Shown here in pieces: positions 15,025-23,386 of a DNA stretch of 33,940 nucleotides (positions are counted from its first letter, which is position 1; every line of letters begins with the position of its first letter). The notes under the pieces were generated by a model that was not told the origin of the DNA, made no database searches, and was given only the letters and a program-made list of their open reading frames with translations. The position numbers were made by a program, and so were the translations under genes. This stretch comes from Thermoplasmata archaeon (GTDB taxonomy: Archaea; Thermoplasmatota; Thermoplasmata; Halarchaeoplasmatales; Halarchaeoplasmataceae): positions 1-33,940 of the forward strand of contig PUNG01000108.1 of assembly GCA_003551675.1 (NCBI GenBank), read 5' to 3'.

Positions 15025-15423
15025 ATGGACCACACCGCGGACGTGGGCATCCACGCGGTCGGTGAAGATCTAGAGAAAGCATTCGAGGAGACCGCTAAAG
15101 GTATGTTCAGTATCATCACAGATCTTTCCAAAGTCGAAGAAAAAGAGGAATACGAGGTAATCATAGAAGAAGACACTTGGGAAAGCTTGATAGTACGATT
15201 CCTCTCCGAATTGATATATCTCCATGAAGTGAAGAACGTCGTTTTTAAAAGATTTGAAGTGAAACTTGAAGATTTTGAAGAAAGTAAGAAGATCACAGCT
15301 AAAGCTGTGGGAGAGGAGATAGACCTGAGCAAACATGATATGGATACGGGAGTTAAAGCGGTATCTTATCACGACCTATCTATAGACCAAAAGGGTGAGA
15401 TAAAGATAATTTTAGACATATAG
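15025..15423 (+). CDS. Archease (RtcB RNA ligase activator)
   Basis: 132 residues from the first ATG. Archease activates the RtcB ligase that joins tRNA exons, through a metal site built from the N-terminal DHTAD and a C-terminal Asp. DHTADVGIHA (2-11) is present, as are the TWESLIVRFLSELIYL helix and YHDLSI...GEIKIILDI at the end. Homologues begin with a strand of the form YEFLDHTAD, and the in-frame codons just upstream (15013-15024) encode Ser-Tyr-Glu-Leu with no ATG, GTG or TTG before the stop at 14998. A non-standard start such as ATC at 15007 or 15010, just after GGTGAG, is therefore possible. No rtcB is in the window. Confidence 0.9.
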   Translation: MDHTADVGIHAVGEDLEKAFEETAKGMFSIITDLSKVEEKEEYEVIIEEDTWESLIVRFLSELIYLHEVKNVVFKRFEVKLEDFEESKKITAKAVGEEIDLSKHDMDTGVKAVSYHDLSIDQKGEIKIILDI

Positions 15424-15489
15424 GTCTACTTTCACTCACCCCCCCGACGAACATTAATAAAGGTCTTAGAGTTATAGAGGGATGATAAA

Positions 15490-16431
15490 ATGAGCGAAAA
15501 CGAAATAGAAAAGTTGCCAGGAGTAGGACCCGCAACTGCAGAGAAGCTCATGGATTCAGGCTATACTGACCTGATGGCCATAGCTGTGGAGTCACCTCGA
15601 GTTTTGTCCGACGTGGCAGAGATAGGAGAGACCAATGCAGGTAAGATAATCCAAGCCGCTAAGAAAGCAGCGGAGATCGGAGGGTTCGAAACTGGTACAG
15701 AATTGTTGGAAAAAAGAAAGAACGTAGGTAAGTTGAACACCGGCGCCAAGAGTTTTAACGATCTCTTGGGCGGTGGTATCGAAACCGGTTCTATAACCGA
15801 ATTTTTTGGTGAGTTCGGTTCTGGTAAAACTCAGATAGCTCACCAGATATTGGTCAACGCTACTCGACCGGAGGAAGATGGCGGCCTTGACGGCGAAGCC
15901 ATGATAATCGATACTGAAAACTGTTTTAGACCCGGTAGGATAAGTGAGATCGCCGAAGCTAGAGACCTAGATCCTCAAGAGATCCTCGATAAAATACATG
16001 TCGGACGGGCTTTTAACTCGCATCATCAGATGCTGTTGGCCGAGAGAGCTTTGGAACTGGGTAAAGAAAAAGCCATCAGACTATTAGTCGTTGATTCATT
16101 GACGTCCCATTTTAGAGCCGAGTACGTAGGAAGAGGAGCCCTCGCAGAGAGGCAGCAGACACTCAACAAGCATCTACACAAGCTATTGAGGTTTGCGGAC
16201 AGAAACAACGCAGCTATAGTAGTGACCAATCAAGTAACTGCAAATCCAGACCAGTTCTTCGGTGACCCTACGAAACCCATAGGAGGTCACATACTCGGTC
16301 ATACCGCCACGTTCAGGGTTTATCTCAGAAAAAGCAAGGGCGATAAAAGGATAGCTCGTTTGATGGATTCACCCAATATGCCCGAAGGCGAGGCGGTATT
16401 CAGAGTGGAAGAGGCTGGGATCACGGAGTAA
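15490..16431 (+). CDS. radA: DNA repair and recombination protein RadA
   Basis: 313 residues, the archaeal RecA/Rad51 recombinase that forms filaments on single-stranded DNA and drives strand exchange. N-terminal helix-hairpin-helix domain (about 1-60, with [12 protein letters not shown]), Walker A GEFGSGKT (107-114), Walker [16 protein letters not shown] (about 198-212), the [17 protein letters not shown] segment and loop 2 with [13 protein letters not shown] (about 249-261). Length matches the family. A TATA-like ATTAATAAA around 15452-15460 and GAGGGATGA before the ATG suggest an independent transcript. Confidence 0.97.
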   Translation: MSENEIEKLPGVGPATAEKLMDSGYTDLMAIAVESPRVLSDVAEIGETNAGKIIQAAKKAAEIGGFETGTELLEKRKNVGKLNTGAKSFNDLLGGGIETGSITEFFGEFGSGKTQIAHQILVNATRPEEDGGLDGEAMIIDTENCFRPGRISEIAEARDLDPQEILDKIHVGRAFNSHHQMLLAERALELGKEKAIRLLVVDSLTSHFRAEYVGRGALAERQQTLNKHLHKLLRFADRNNAAIVVTNQVTANPDQFFGDPTKPIGGHILGHTATFRVYLRKSKGDKRIARLMDSPNMPEGEAVFRVEEAGITE

Positions 16432-16562
16432 CTCTCTACTCTCTCTTACTTCAAACCCTTTTATTTTTTATAATTTTATCAAAAACACCCTATCGAACAA
16501 TCTTTTTTCATATTATTTAAGTTCTTTCTTCATTTATCATTCCAAGCCCTTGAAAATAGGGA

Positions 16563-16574
16563 AAGCTTTAAATT
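16563..16574 (+). promoter_or_regulatory. BRE/TATA-like promoter upstream of the candidate small RNA
   Basis: A purine-rich AAAG(C) runs into TTTAAAT (16567-16573), a good archaeal TATA match. It predicts transcription start at about 16594-16598, a few bases before the structured element at 16607. No open reading frame of note follows on the plus strand before the T-tract. Confidence 0.5.
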
Positions 16575-16594
16575 GACCCGGTGACGATTATTTT

Positions 16595-16678
16595 AATAGG
16601 GTATTCGGGGCTAGTAGGTTAGAGTGCATCCCATCCCACCATCCTGACCATTGAACGCTAGCCCCTTCCCTTTTTTTT
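16595..16678 (+). ncRNA. Candidate structured small RNA ending in a T8 tract
   Basis: Arms 16607-16614 (GGGGCTAG) and 16658-16665 (CTAGCCCC) form a perfect 8-bp helix. Inside it, 16617-16622 (GGTTAG) pairs with 16644-16649 (CTGACC) in a 6-bp helix with one G-U, leaving an asymmetric internal loop (TA / ATTGAACG) and a 21-base apical loop rich in C. Five bases after the outer helix comes T8 (16671-16678). The G-U pair exists only in the plus-strand RNA (the minus strand would have C-A), favouring plus-strand transcription. It ends at the hypF stop codon on the opposite strand. It is too short, and lacks a T-arm, to be a normal tRNA. No known RNA family is recognised. Confidence 0.5.
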
Positions 16679-18843
16679 CACGTTCTACTTGAAGCTATAA
16701 ATGCCTGTCCCACAGGTACGCCCATATCTCCATTGGGTACCTTTTTGTGTACTAACATATCATATCCCCTTTCACGTAGGTAGCCTTTGATGATCTTCAC
16801 TATGGGTCTATTGTAAGAGACTCCTCCTGAGATCCCGATGAACTCAGTACCCTTCTTTTCCGCGGATAGAATAGCACATTTGGCCAAAGCCTCCGAAACT
16901 GAAGTGATGTAAGATAGGGCTTTATCTTTTCTTCTGAGAGGATCGTTTTTCATCTCTGCGAAAGCTTTCAGTGTCTTTATTTCTCCATTGATCATAGGTA
17001 CATGATATTTTTTATTGGCGTCACCCTGGTAAAGCAATGTTTCCAATTTCATGGCGGGCTCGCCTTCGTAGGTTCTTTTCGAACAAACATCTAGCACATA
17101 TGAAACAGCGTCCAACAACCTTCCGTAGCTGCTAGTTTTCACCGAGTCAGACATCATCTTATCGAAGATTCGTGCTTTTTTGCCTTGGAATATGTCGCTC
17201 TTTCCTTCTGCTTTTTTTTCTGCAGCGTAGGCCAGTCTACCGGGGTCCTCCACCGCTTTTTCCCCTCCCAACAGCGAAAAGTACTCTAGATGATACATCC
17301 TTTGATACTTTTCTCTATCACAATACAGTATTTCGCCGCCCCAGCTGTTTCCGTCATCGCCGTAACCGGTTCCGTCCACAGCTATGCATACGATCTCGTC
17401 TAGATCGTATTCAAGCATCAAAGATGCACCGTGGGCCCAATGATGTTGTATTTCGAACACTTCCGCATCATGTTCCCATGCATATTTCATACCTAACTTT
17501 CTGCTTTGGTATTTTGGGTGGAGGTCTACGCCCACGCCCATGATATCATCCACACCTATAAGGGAGCTCAGATGTTCGAAAGTATTTTTATAAAAATATT
17601 TATTTTCGTAAACGCCTAGATCGCCCAGGTACTGACTCGGATACAACTTCCCATCCTTTGAAAGTGCTATACAACCGCTTTGGTCGGCTCCGGCGCCCAT
17701 CACGGTATTTTCTTCAAATTTTAGGTATTCAGGTACGTAGCCTCTAGCTCTTCTTATCAACGCTAGATCTTTTCCGTGAGCTCTGATCAAGGAATCGTCT
17801 ACTCTGTTCGCTATCTTTCTGTCGTGTAACAAGAAATAGTCTAGGTTCAATTCAAAAGCCTTTTTATTTTTCATGATCATGGGTTCCCCTGGTTGATTCG
17901 CACTGGTCATGACCAACGCATCTAGATCAGTCATCTCGAAGATAAGATGGTGCAGACCCGTGTATGGGAGCATGATGCCCACGGTAGGTAGCCCAGGAGC
18001 TACATGGTCCAATGATTCCTTTTTTTGGTCTTTCTTCTCCAAGAGCATTATGGGGCGCCTAGGACTCGTTAAAACGTCCTCGCGTTGAATATCGGCGTAT
18101 CTCGATGCCGTTTCTACGTCACGGACCATGATCGCGAATGGTTTCTCTTTCCGTGAGTATTTATCCCTCAGATCAGGTATTTTTTCTAGCTTACAAGTTA
18201 TGTGCATACCGCCCCACCTTTTAGCTACGGCTATATCTCCACTTTCTAAAAGGATGCAAAATTCAGGTATACCGCCCATCTTTCTCTTTTTCTTATCGTA
18301 TAACGTATAGGTTGGACCACATCTTGGGCACGAGATGGTTTGGGCATGGAATCGTCGGTCAAGAGGGCTTTCGAACTCCTTCAAACAATCTTCGCACATG
18401 GGAAAGGGTTCCATGGATGTTTTATCTCTATCGTACGGTAAAGAATATATGGCGGAATATCGAGCTCCGCAGTTGGTACAATTTATAAAAGGGTAATCGT
18501 TTCTTCTATCATGCTTATCTTTCATCTCGTGTATGCAGTCGTCACAGAGTGCGGTATCTACGGGGATGGTAGACGATTCTCTTCCTCCTGAAGAGCTCTC
18601 AACTATTTCAAAGTCGTCTCTAGAAACTTCATGTTCATACCTTTCGATATATGAGATCTCGGCCAATGGTGGAAGATCATCTTTTAGTTTTTTCAAAAAT
18701 TCTTTTACCTTTCCATCTATGACGACTTCAACTTCACTCCCTTTGTTCTTAACATATCCCTTTAACCCGAGATTTTTTGCCACCCTGTACACCGTAGGTC
18801 TGAAACCAACGCCTTGAACAGTACCCTTTATGACCAACTTCAT
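16678..18843 (-). CDS. hypF: Carbamoyltransferase HypF (NiFe-hydrogenase maturation)
   Basis: 721 residues with the full HypF order: acylphosphatase-like domain (1-85, GTVQGVGFRPTVYR), zinc-finger pairs (Cys100/103, 122/125, 150/153, 172/175), a YrdC-like domain (about 190-370) and a Kae1-like domain (about 380-721). It makes carbamoyl adenylate from carbamoyl-P and ATP and transfers it to HypE for the CN ligands of NiFe hydrogenase. The Kae1-like metal motif is HHWAH (467-471); His467 and His471, the ligand positions, are kept while the middle His is Trp. The YrdC loop reads KRWGGMH where KGxGGFH is usual. No hydrogenase or other hyp gene is in the window. A TATA-like stretch about 25-35 bases upstream implies a leaderless message. 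Confidence 0.93.
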   Translation of the reverse strand: MKLVIKGTVQGVGFRPTVYRVAKNLGLKGYVKNKGSEVEVVIDGKVKEFLKKLKDDLPPLAEISYIERYEHEVSRDDFEIVESSSGGRESSTIPVDTALCDDCIHEMKDKHDRRNDYPFINCTNCGARYSAIYSLPYDRDKTSMEPFPMCEDCLKEFESPLDRRFHAQTISCPRCGPTYTLYDKKKRKMGGIPEFCILLESGDIAVAKRWGGMHITCKLEKIPDLRDKYSRKEKPFAIMVRDVETASRYADIQREDVLTSPRRPIMLLEKKDQKKESLDHVAPGLPTVGIMLPYTGLHHLIFEMTDLDALVMTSANQPGEPMIMKNKKAFELNLDYFLLHDRKIANRVDDSLIRAHGKDLALIRRARGYVPEYLKFEENTVMGAGADQSGCIALSKDGKLYPSQYLGDLGVYENKYFYKNTFEHLSSLIGVDDIMGVGVDLHPKYQSRKLGMKYAWEHDAEVFEIQHHWAHGASLMLEYDLDEIVCIAVDGTGYGDDGNSWGGEILYCDREKYQRMYHLEYFSLLGGEKAVEDPGRLAYAAEKKAEGKSDIFQGKKARIFDKMMSDSVKTSSYGRLLDAVSYVLDVCSKRTYEGEPAMKLETLLYQGDANKKYHVPMINGEIKTLKAFAEMKNDPLRRKDKALSYITSVSEALAKCAILSAEKKGTEFIGISGGVSYNRPIVKIIKGYLRERGYDMLVHKKVPNGDMGVPVGQAFIASSRT

Positions 18844-18890
18844 ATATCGGGATTACAGGGGTTGTTTTTTACATTTTCTAATCAAAAAGA

Positions 18891-18899
18891 CTATTTAAT
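18891..18899 (+). promoter_or_regulatory. TATA-like box of the RNase HII gene
   Basis: CTATTTAAT is centred about 25 bases before the ATG at 18920, with no Shine-Dalgarno sequence, so the message is probably leaderless. Confidence 0.45.
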
Positions 18900-18919
18900 C
18901 GCCATGGGTTCCTATCTTT

Positions 18920-19567
18920 ATGATCTGCGGAGTAGACGAAGCTGGTAGAGGCCCTGTTATGGGTCCTATGGTTGTAGCGGGGGTTAGAGTTCACGACCAG
19001 GGAAAACTCATCGAAATAGAAGTCAAAGATTCGAAGAGGTTGAGTTCCAAGAGGAGAGATGAGTTGGAAGAGAAGATCAAAGATTTTTGTGAGTTTACTG
19101 TAAGGGTGGTCTCCGCAGAAGATATAGATTCGTTGAGAAAGTCCATGACTCTAAACGCTTTGGAAGTGTACGTTTTTGCTAATATAATCGACGAGCTCTG
19201 TGGGGACAAAGATACCTGTTACGTGGATTCAGCTTCCACAGACGAAAAAAAATTTAAAAACGAGATAGAAAAAAGGTTGAAAAAAAGAACTAAGGTCGTT
19301 TCAGAACACGGTGCGGATGACGAATATCCCGTGGTGTCGGCTGCATCTATATTGGCCAAGGTAGAGAGAGATAGGAGAATCCATGAGATCTCAAAAGAGT
19401 TGGATAGGGATATAGGAAGCGGCTATCCTTCAGACCCTAAGACAAGAGATTTTTTGAAGGATTGGATCAGTGAACATGGCTCTCTTCCTCCCTATACTCG
19501 AAAGAGCTGGGAAACTTCAAGAGATCTGCTCAACAAATTCAAAACACGTTCACTGGATGAGTTTTGA
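18920..19567 (+). CDS. rnhB: Ribonuclease HII
   Basis: 215 residues, cleaving RNA in RNA-DNA hybrids, including single embedded ribonucleotides. Active-site acids are visible: Asp6 and Glu7 in GVDEAGRGPVMGP, Asp103 in YVDSAST, and the Asp near 133 in GADDEYPVVSAASILAKV. SGYPSDPKTRDFL and the aromatic SLPPYTRKSWET segment near the C-terminus match archaeal enzymes. Length is normal. It is divergent from hypF, and the ATG keeps the first strand directly at the N-terminus as in homologues. Confidence 0.96.
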   Translation: MICGVDEAGRGPVMGPMVVAGVRVHDQGKLIEIEVKDSKRLSSKRRDELEEKIKDFCEFTVRVVSAEDIDSLRKSMTLNALEVYVFANIIDELCGDKDTCYVDSASTDEKKFKNEIEKRLKKRTKVVSEHGADDEYPVVSAASILAKVERDRRIHEISKELDRDIGSGYPSDPKTRDFLKDWISEHGSLPPYTRKSWETSRDLLNKFKTRSLDEF

Positions 19568-19621
19568 TGTAAAACAAAAGGTTTTTATCTAAACAACCCT
19601 CCTATCGGTAAGAGGAAAAAA

Positions 19622-19978
19622 ATGTCCGACGAAACTGAAGAGCTGGAAGTTATTGAAGAACTAGTTGACAAATTCAAAGACAAGTTAAATGAAGACGATT
19701 CATTGGAAAAGCAATTGAAAGGCTATCGAAGGGACATCAGGATAGAGATGGACTCAGGGAATAGATATGGTATAACTTTGAATGAAACTGAAATTAGTGA
19801 TATCAAAAGAGAACAAGACGGTTCGGATGATGAAGTCGATATAATACTTTACTCTGATGCTGATACCCTTAGAAACTTGTTGAATAAGGAGATTGGTGTG
19901 ATGCAGGCATATGCAAAGAACAAGATAAAGATCGATGCACCTTTAACAGATATGTTAAAGATCAAAAAACTGTTGTGA
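19622..19978 (+). CDS. SCP2 sterol-carrier-like domain protein
   Basis: 118 residues forming one SCP2 domain. The typical pattern is seen: amphipathic N-terminal helix, YGITLNETEISDIKRE, the DVTI-like strand (VDIILYSDADTLRNLL), then EIGVMQAYAKNKIKIDAPLTDMLKIKKLL, which matches the G-x-x-x-x-x-x-A-Y-x-x-x-K-I-x-I-x-G consensus. These domains form a hydrophobic tunnel for lipids or acyl chains; the ligand in archaea is unknown. A TTTTTATCTAAA-type box (about 19581-19591) and GAGGA ahead of the ATG indicate its own promoter. It converges on truD. Confidence 0.85.
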   Translation: MSDETEELEVIEELVDKFKDKLNEDDSLEKQLKGYRRDIRIEMDSGNRYGITLNETEISDIKREQDGSDDEVDIILYSDADTLRNLLNKEIGVMQAYAKNKIKIDAPLTDMLKIKKLL

Positions 19979-19987
19979 TCAGTTTTT

Positions 19988-21277
19988 TCAACTATAGAGA
20001 TGTGCCTTATCCGAAGGGTGTTTCATAAACTCTCTGAGTAACGTGGTTGCGTAGGTACCTTTGTTCAGGCTAACATTGATCTTTAAAGCCTCTCCCTGCA
20101 GATCCCATCTCAGATCTTTTGCGGGGGCCAATATACTTCTTCTAGTCCCAGTTGAAGATATCGAAGATATCTCAGGAATTATGAAGTCTTCTTTTTTTAC
20201 ACCTTCATCTTCTATAATTTTTCTCTCTATCTCACCCTGTTCTCCTTCCGAATATCTAGACTTATGACCGAATAGGAGTGCACTCACGAAGGCCTTCCCG
20301 TCTCTGACCATGGTGGAAGCTTTTTCAAGATTTCTTTCGTTCACTAAAACCTCCGTATCCTTGTTTGGAAGTCCAACTTTATCAGTGGGTAATATTATGT
20401 CTCCCACCAAGGTGTCGTTCAGAGGTAGGTCCTTTTTTAAACGTAGTGACACCATCTTGTTGAAAAGGTAAGATTGGTACGCGTGGATGAACATCATGAG
20501 AAGATTGTGTGGAAGGGTTTTCAAGGCAGAAACATAGTTCTCAGGATTTTCTTTTAAATGTCTGATCATCCTTCTCTCAAAGGTTAAATAGTTGGGAAAT
20601 TCATCAAATGCTTTCTCAAAATCCCAAGTATCCTCTAATCGTTTTCTAGCGTTATAACATTCTTCATTTTCGCATTCTTGAGGTGAACCGACGTAGGTTC
20701 TCACAGCTCCCTTGAAATCTCCTTGGGTTATCTTCTTACCCATGGTATGGGTTACCGGCCTCATAGTTCCAAAACGTTGAACCCCGAACCAGTTGGGGAA
20801 TCCGCCCTCTTTTTTTATCTTTTTTCCGGTCCCATCAGCTCTTTTCAACGCTTCTTCTTTATCTACGTCTAAGTCTCTGATCAGGATCTCAAAGCTATTA
20901 CCTCGATGGATCCCGATATTTAAAGAACGGTGTGATGTAAAGATATCTTGGATCTCTACATCATTTATCGAAAGCTGTTTAAGCCTTTCAGGAGGGGCCT
21001 TAAAAGACATCCATTGCACGGTTATTGCTCTTTTGTCTTTGGTACCGGAAAAATCTATATCTCTAGTTGATATGTTCAAGCAATCGGCTAATTTTTTTAT
21101 CAACCTGTTCGTCTCCCAGTTTCTTGCCCAGACTTTAGCTATACTGTAATCGCCTTCCGTTTCGTCGAAAAGGTCGATCAACTCTTCAACCCTAAAATCC
21201 TCAGGATATTTTTTTAATTTTCCACCTACACCAGGAGTATCCGTAAAGAACAGTTCCAGTCCCACCTTATCTTCCAT
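19988..21277 (-). CDS. truD: tRNA pseudouridine(13) synthase TruD
   Basis: 429 residues of the archaeal TruD/Pus7 family, converting U13 of tRNA to pseudouridine. The catalytic motif GTKDKRA (78-84, catalytic Asp81) and the family signature GGFPNWFGVQRFG (about 159-171) are present, along with the NxFxxxxRNWETNR-like start of the core. The inserted TRUD domain (about 175-340) accounts for a length above the bacterial enzyme (about 350). It lies 26 bases downstream of rpoL on the same strand, with GGTGGG before the ATG, so the two are likely co-transcribed. Confidence 0.95.
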   Translation of the reverse strand: MEDKVGLELFFTDTPGVGGKLKKYPEDFRVEELIDLFDETEGDYSIAKVWARNWETNRLIKKLADCLNISTRDIDFSGTKDKRAITVQWMSFKAPPERLKQLSINDVEIQDIFTSHRSLNIGIHRGNSFEILIRDLDVDKEEALKRADGTGKKIKKEGGFPNWFGVQRFGTMRPVTHTMGKKITQGDFKGAVRTYVGSPQECENEECYNARKRLEDTWDFEKAFDEFPNYLTFERRMIRHLKENPENYVSALKTLPHNLLMMFIHAYQSYLFNKMVSLRLKKDLPLNDTLVGDIILPTDKVGLPNKDTEVLVNERNLEKASTMVRDGKAFVSALLFGHKSRYSEGEQGEIERKIIEDEGVKKEDFIIPEISSISSTGTRRSILAPAKDLRWDLQGEALKINVSLNKGTYATTLLREFMKHPSDKAHLYS

Positions 21278-21303
21278 ATCAGACCCACCGCAGGCTTTTC
21301 GAG

Positions 21304-21582
21304 CTATTCTTCTTCCTCAAATATATCAGAATAAACTTTTTTTATGTCATCTGTGAAAGAATTTGATATGTCTACCAACTTCTTTTTTGGGTCGTTACCT
21401 TCTTCCACCTCGATCCTCACCACGGGATCATCAAGTTCTTGATGTTCAACGGAGTAGTCCGCCATTATGATATCTTTATCTTTTAACAACTGTTCCATCA
21501 ATGGGTACATGACGGTATCGTCGGCATCTTTCACTTTAATCTCAAGGGTGGTATCTGTTTTTTGAAGCACTTCGAACTCCAT
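21304..21582 (-). CDS. rpoL: DNA-directed RNA polymerase subunit L (Rpb11-like)
   Basis: 92 residues matching archaeal RpoL, the Rpb11/AC19 homologue that pairs with subunit D to seed polymerase assembly. Aligning features: MEFEVLQKTDTTLEIKVK at the start, the helix DDTVMYPLMEQLLKD, the ADYSVEHQELDDPVVRIEV strand pair, and the NDPKKKLVDISN helix, ending in an acidic tail. Length is typical (about 90-100). A TATA-like CCTTTAAGTA (about 21609-21620) lies about 32 bases upstream. It heads a two-gene operon with truD. Confidence 0.92.
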   Translation of the reverse strand: MEFEVLQKTDTTLEIKVKDADDTVMYPLMEQLLKDKDIIMADYSVEHQELDDPVVRIEVEEGNDPKKKLVDISNSFTDDIKKVYSDIFEEEE

Positions 21583-21661
21583 GATATCATTTGAGCAAAG
21601 ATGAAGTTGTTACTTAAAGGTATTGGTCATTTAAAAAAGTCGTTCGCTGAAGTCATCGTCT

Positions 21662-23305
21662 TCATCTCCGGTTCTCGTAAAGGGATTCGAGATCTAACTC
21701 GAATGCCACAACAGGATGTTCTAGTTCGAAGTTTTCCAGCACTTTTGGAGATATCTCCCCAAAATATCCTAATTCGATCTCATCCACGATGATCTTAGCG
21801 CACCTGCCTTCGGTAAAGGAGTCGTGCTTTTTCGGCTCAACGTACATATCTATGTTCAAATTTGTTAAAAAACCATCCATGAGCGACTTTATATCAGTGA
21901 AACCTATTTTTGAGTTTTTTATGACTCCGGCCACCTTTGTTTTCTGTTCTTTTTTGAGGACCACGTCACCCATCTCAAATAATCTCTGCGGAAGCGACTC
22001 AGTTTTATTTTCCATAAGATTACATAATAAACCCGGTAGTAACCATGTGCGGAGTGAATCACTGTTCTCACTCACGGGATTTTGTACAAGGGCGATATTT
22101 TCCTGGTCCATATCTTTAACTTCCATATCATGGTATTCTATCTTTTCACAGCTCAAAATATAGTTCATGACTTCGTTGAATTCATATCCAAGTAATGATT
22201 CCTTCACCGCCTCTCTGAACTCTTTATCCGGTAACGAACGTCCTATGGTCACTTCATGGGGTAGGACTCCTTCAAAGTTGTCGTAATCGTATCCAATGGC
22301 TATGTCTTCGATGATATCCCTAGGATGCAGGATATCATGTCTATATGGGGGTATGGTGACTTCGAATTTATCTTCCCTTTGTTCTACTGAAAACCTCATC
22401 TTTTCCAGTAGGTTTTTGATATCTTCACTAGAGAGCTCGATACCAAGAACTTTTTCGCATTCTTCTACGTCTATCTCCATATCCTCTTCTGCTAGATCAG
22501 GATAGATGATGCCTCGTGAGCCGTATTTCACCTCGGTGGTGTGTATCTCTGCATTTCTCTCGGCTAGAGCAGTACACATTATGTTCAAGGTCTGTTCTAA
22601 GACCCGCATGTCCGTACCCGTCATGTCTATGAAAAAAGTGTCCGTTTCCGGAGTGACTTCCGTCAATTTTCCATTGATAATAGGTGGAAACGAAAGCACG
22701 TTATCTTTAGAATCTACTAGTAGTGGGTATCGCTGCATCTCTTCCAGTAGGTGTGCATATTTTTTACCCTTGTCATGTTTTTCTAGGATCTCATCCAAGT
22801 TCATCTCTACGGATTTTTCTAACGGAACAAAGCTCATATCATCGGGTTTTACCGCTTTGTATTCGATAGGAGGCTCTATAGAGCTGAAATCGTGTACTCC
22901 TATAGCGACTTTAGATCTATTTCGACCTAATGTTATGTGTAGTTTTTCCTGGAGATCCATCAATGATTTGAGTCCTTTAGAAGAAAGATCAACGTTTTTG
23001 ATCAGGGCGGTAACGATGTAGGGTCTTACTTCCTGGACGCTTAGGTCCACGTCTGTAGTGATATCCGATTCGAAAGTTTCATACTCCGGCAAACCCGTCT
23101 CTTTGTTTAAAAATCCCCTGACAGATCTTGCAATTCCTTCCACTGACAACATATCACAGCGGTCGGGAAAGACTTCTAGCTCCCATGCATCTCCTTTTAT
23201 CTCTTCGATCTCGACACCTATCTTCGGTAAAACTTCCAACAAAGTGACTTGATCGGCTTTAGTGAGTTCCAGAAGCTCGTCCGAGTTCACTGATATTACA
23301 GGCAT
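21662..23305 (-). CDS. pheT: Phenylalanyl-tRNA synthetase beta subunit (archaeal type)
   Basis: 547 residues. The shorter archaeal/eukaryal beta form lacks the bacterial N-terminal tRNA-binding (EMAP-like) and C-terminal anticodon-binding extensions. B3/B4 region: ELEVFPDRCDMLSVEGIARSVRGFL, and the LMDLQEKLHITLGRNRSKVAIGVHD segment. B5 domain around VEECEKVLGIELSSEDIKNLLEKM, then the catalytic-like fold with TIPPYRHDILHPRDIIEDIAIGYDYDNF and NPVSENSDSLRTWLLPGLL. It needs the alpha subunit (PheS) for activity; pheS is not in this window. Divergent from scpB. Confidence 0.96.
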   Translation of the reverse strand: MPVISVNSDELLELTKADQVTLLEVLPKIGVEIEEIKGDAWELEVFPDRCDMLSVEGIARSVRGFLNKETGLPEYETFESDITTDVDLSVQEVRPYIVTALIKNVDLSSKGLKSLMDLQEKLHITLGRNRSKVAIGVHDFSSIEPPIEYKAVKPDDMSFVPLEKSVEMNLDEILEKHDKGKKYAHLLEEMQRYPLLVDSKDNVLSFPPIINGKLTEVTPETDTFFIDMTGTDMRVLEQTLNIMCTALAERNAEIHTTEVKYGSRGIIYPDLAEEDMEIDVEECEKVLGIELSSEDIKNLLEKMRFSVEQREDKFEVTIPPYRHDILHPRDIIEDIAIGYDYDNFEGVLPHEVTIGRSLPDKEFREAVKESLLGYEFNEVMNYILSCEKIEYHDMEVKDMDQENIALVQNPVSENSDSLRTWLLPGLLCNLMENKTESLPQRLFEMGDVVLKKEQKTKVAGVIKNSKIGFTDIKSLMDGFLTNLNIDMYVEPKKHDSFTEGRCAKIIVDEIELGYFGEISPKVLENFELEHPVVAFELDLESLYENRR

Positions 23306-23386
23306 GATGTCGTTATATTAAGCGAGATATTTGGATTTTTGGATGGGAATGCTGTCGACAGGTTAATATATCTAAAAATATTTTTC

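Noticed and set aside
16432-16560. T-rich stretch after radA as a further gene or repeat.
   Set aside because: No open frame or repeat unit is visible; several short T-runs are consistent with archaeal termination of radA.
16607-16665. A tRNA gene on either strand (acceptor-like GGGGCTA/TAGCCCC and, on the minus strand, a D-arm-like GTTC...GGAT).
   Set aside because: The element is 59 bases, with no T-arm and no 5-bp anticodon stem, so it cannot fold as a functional tRNA; treated as an unclassified small RNA.
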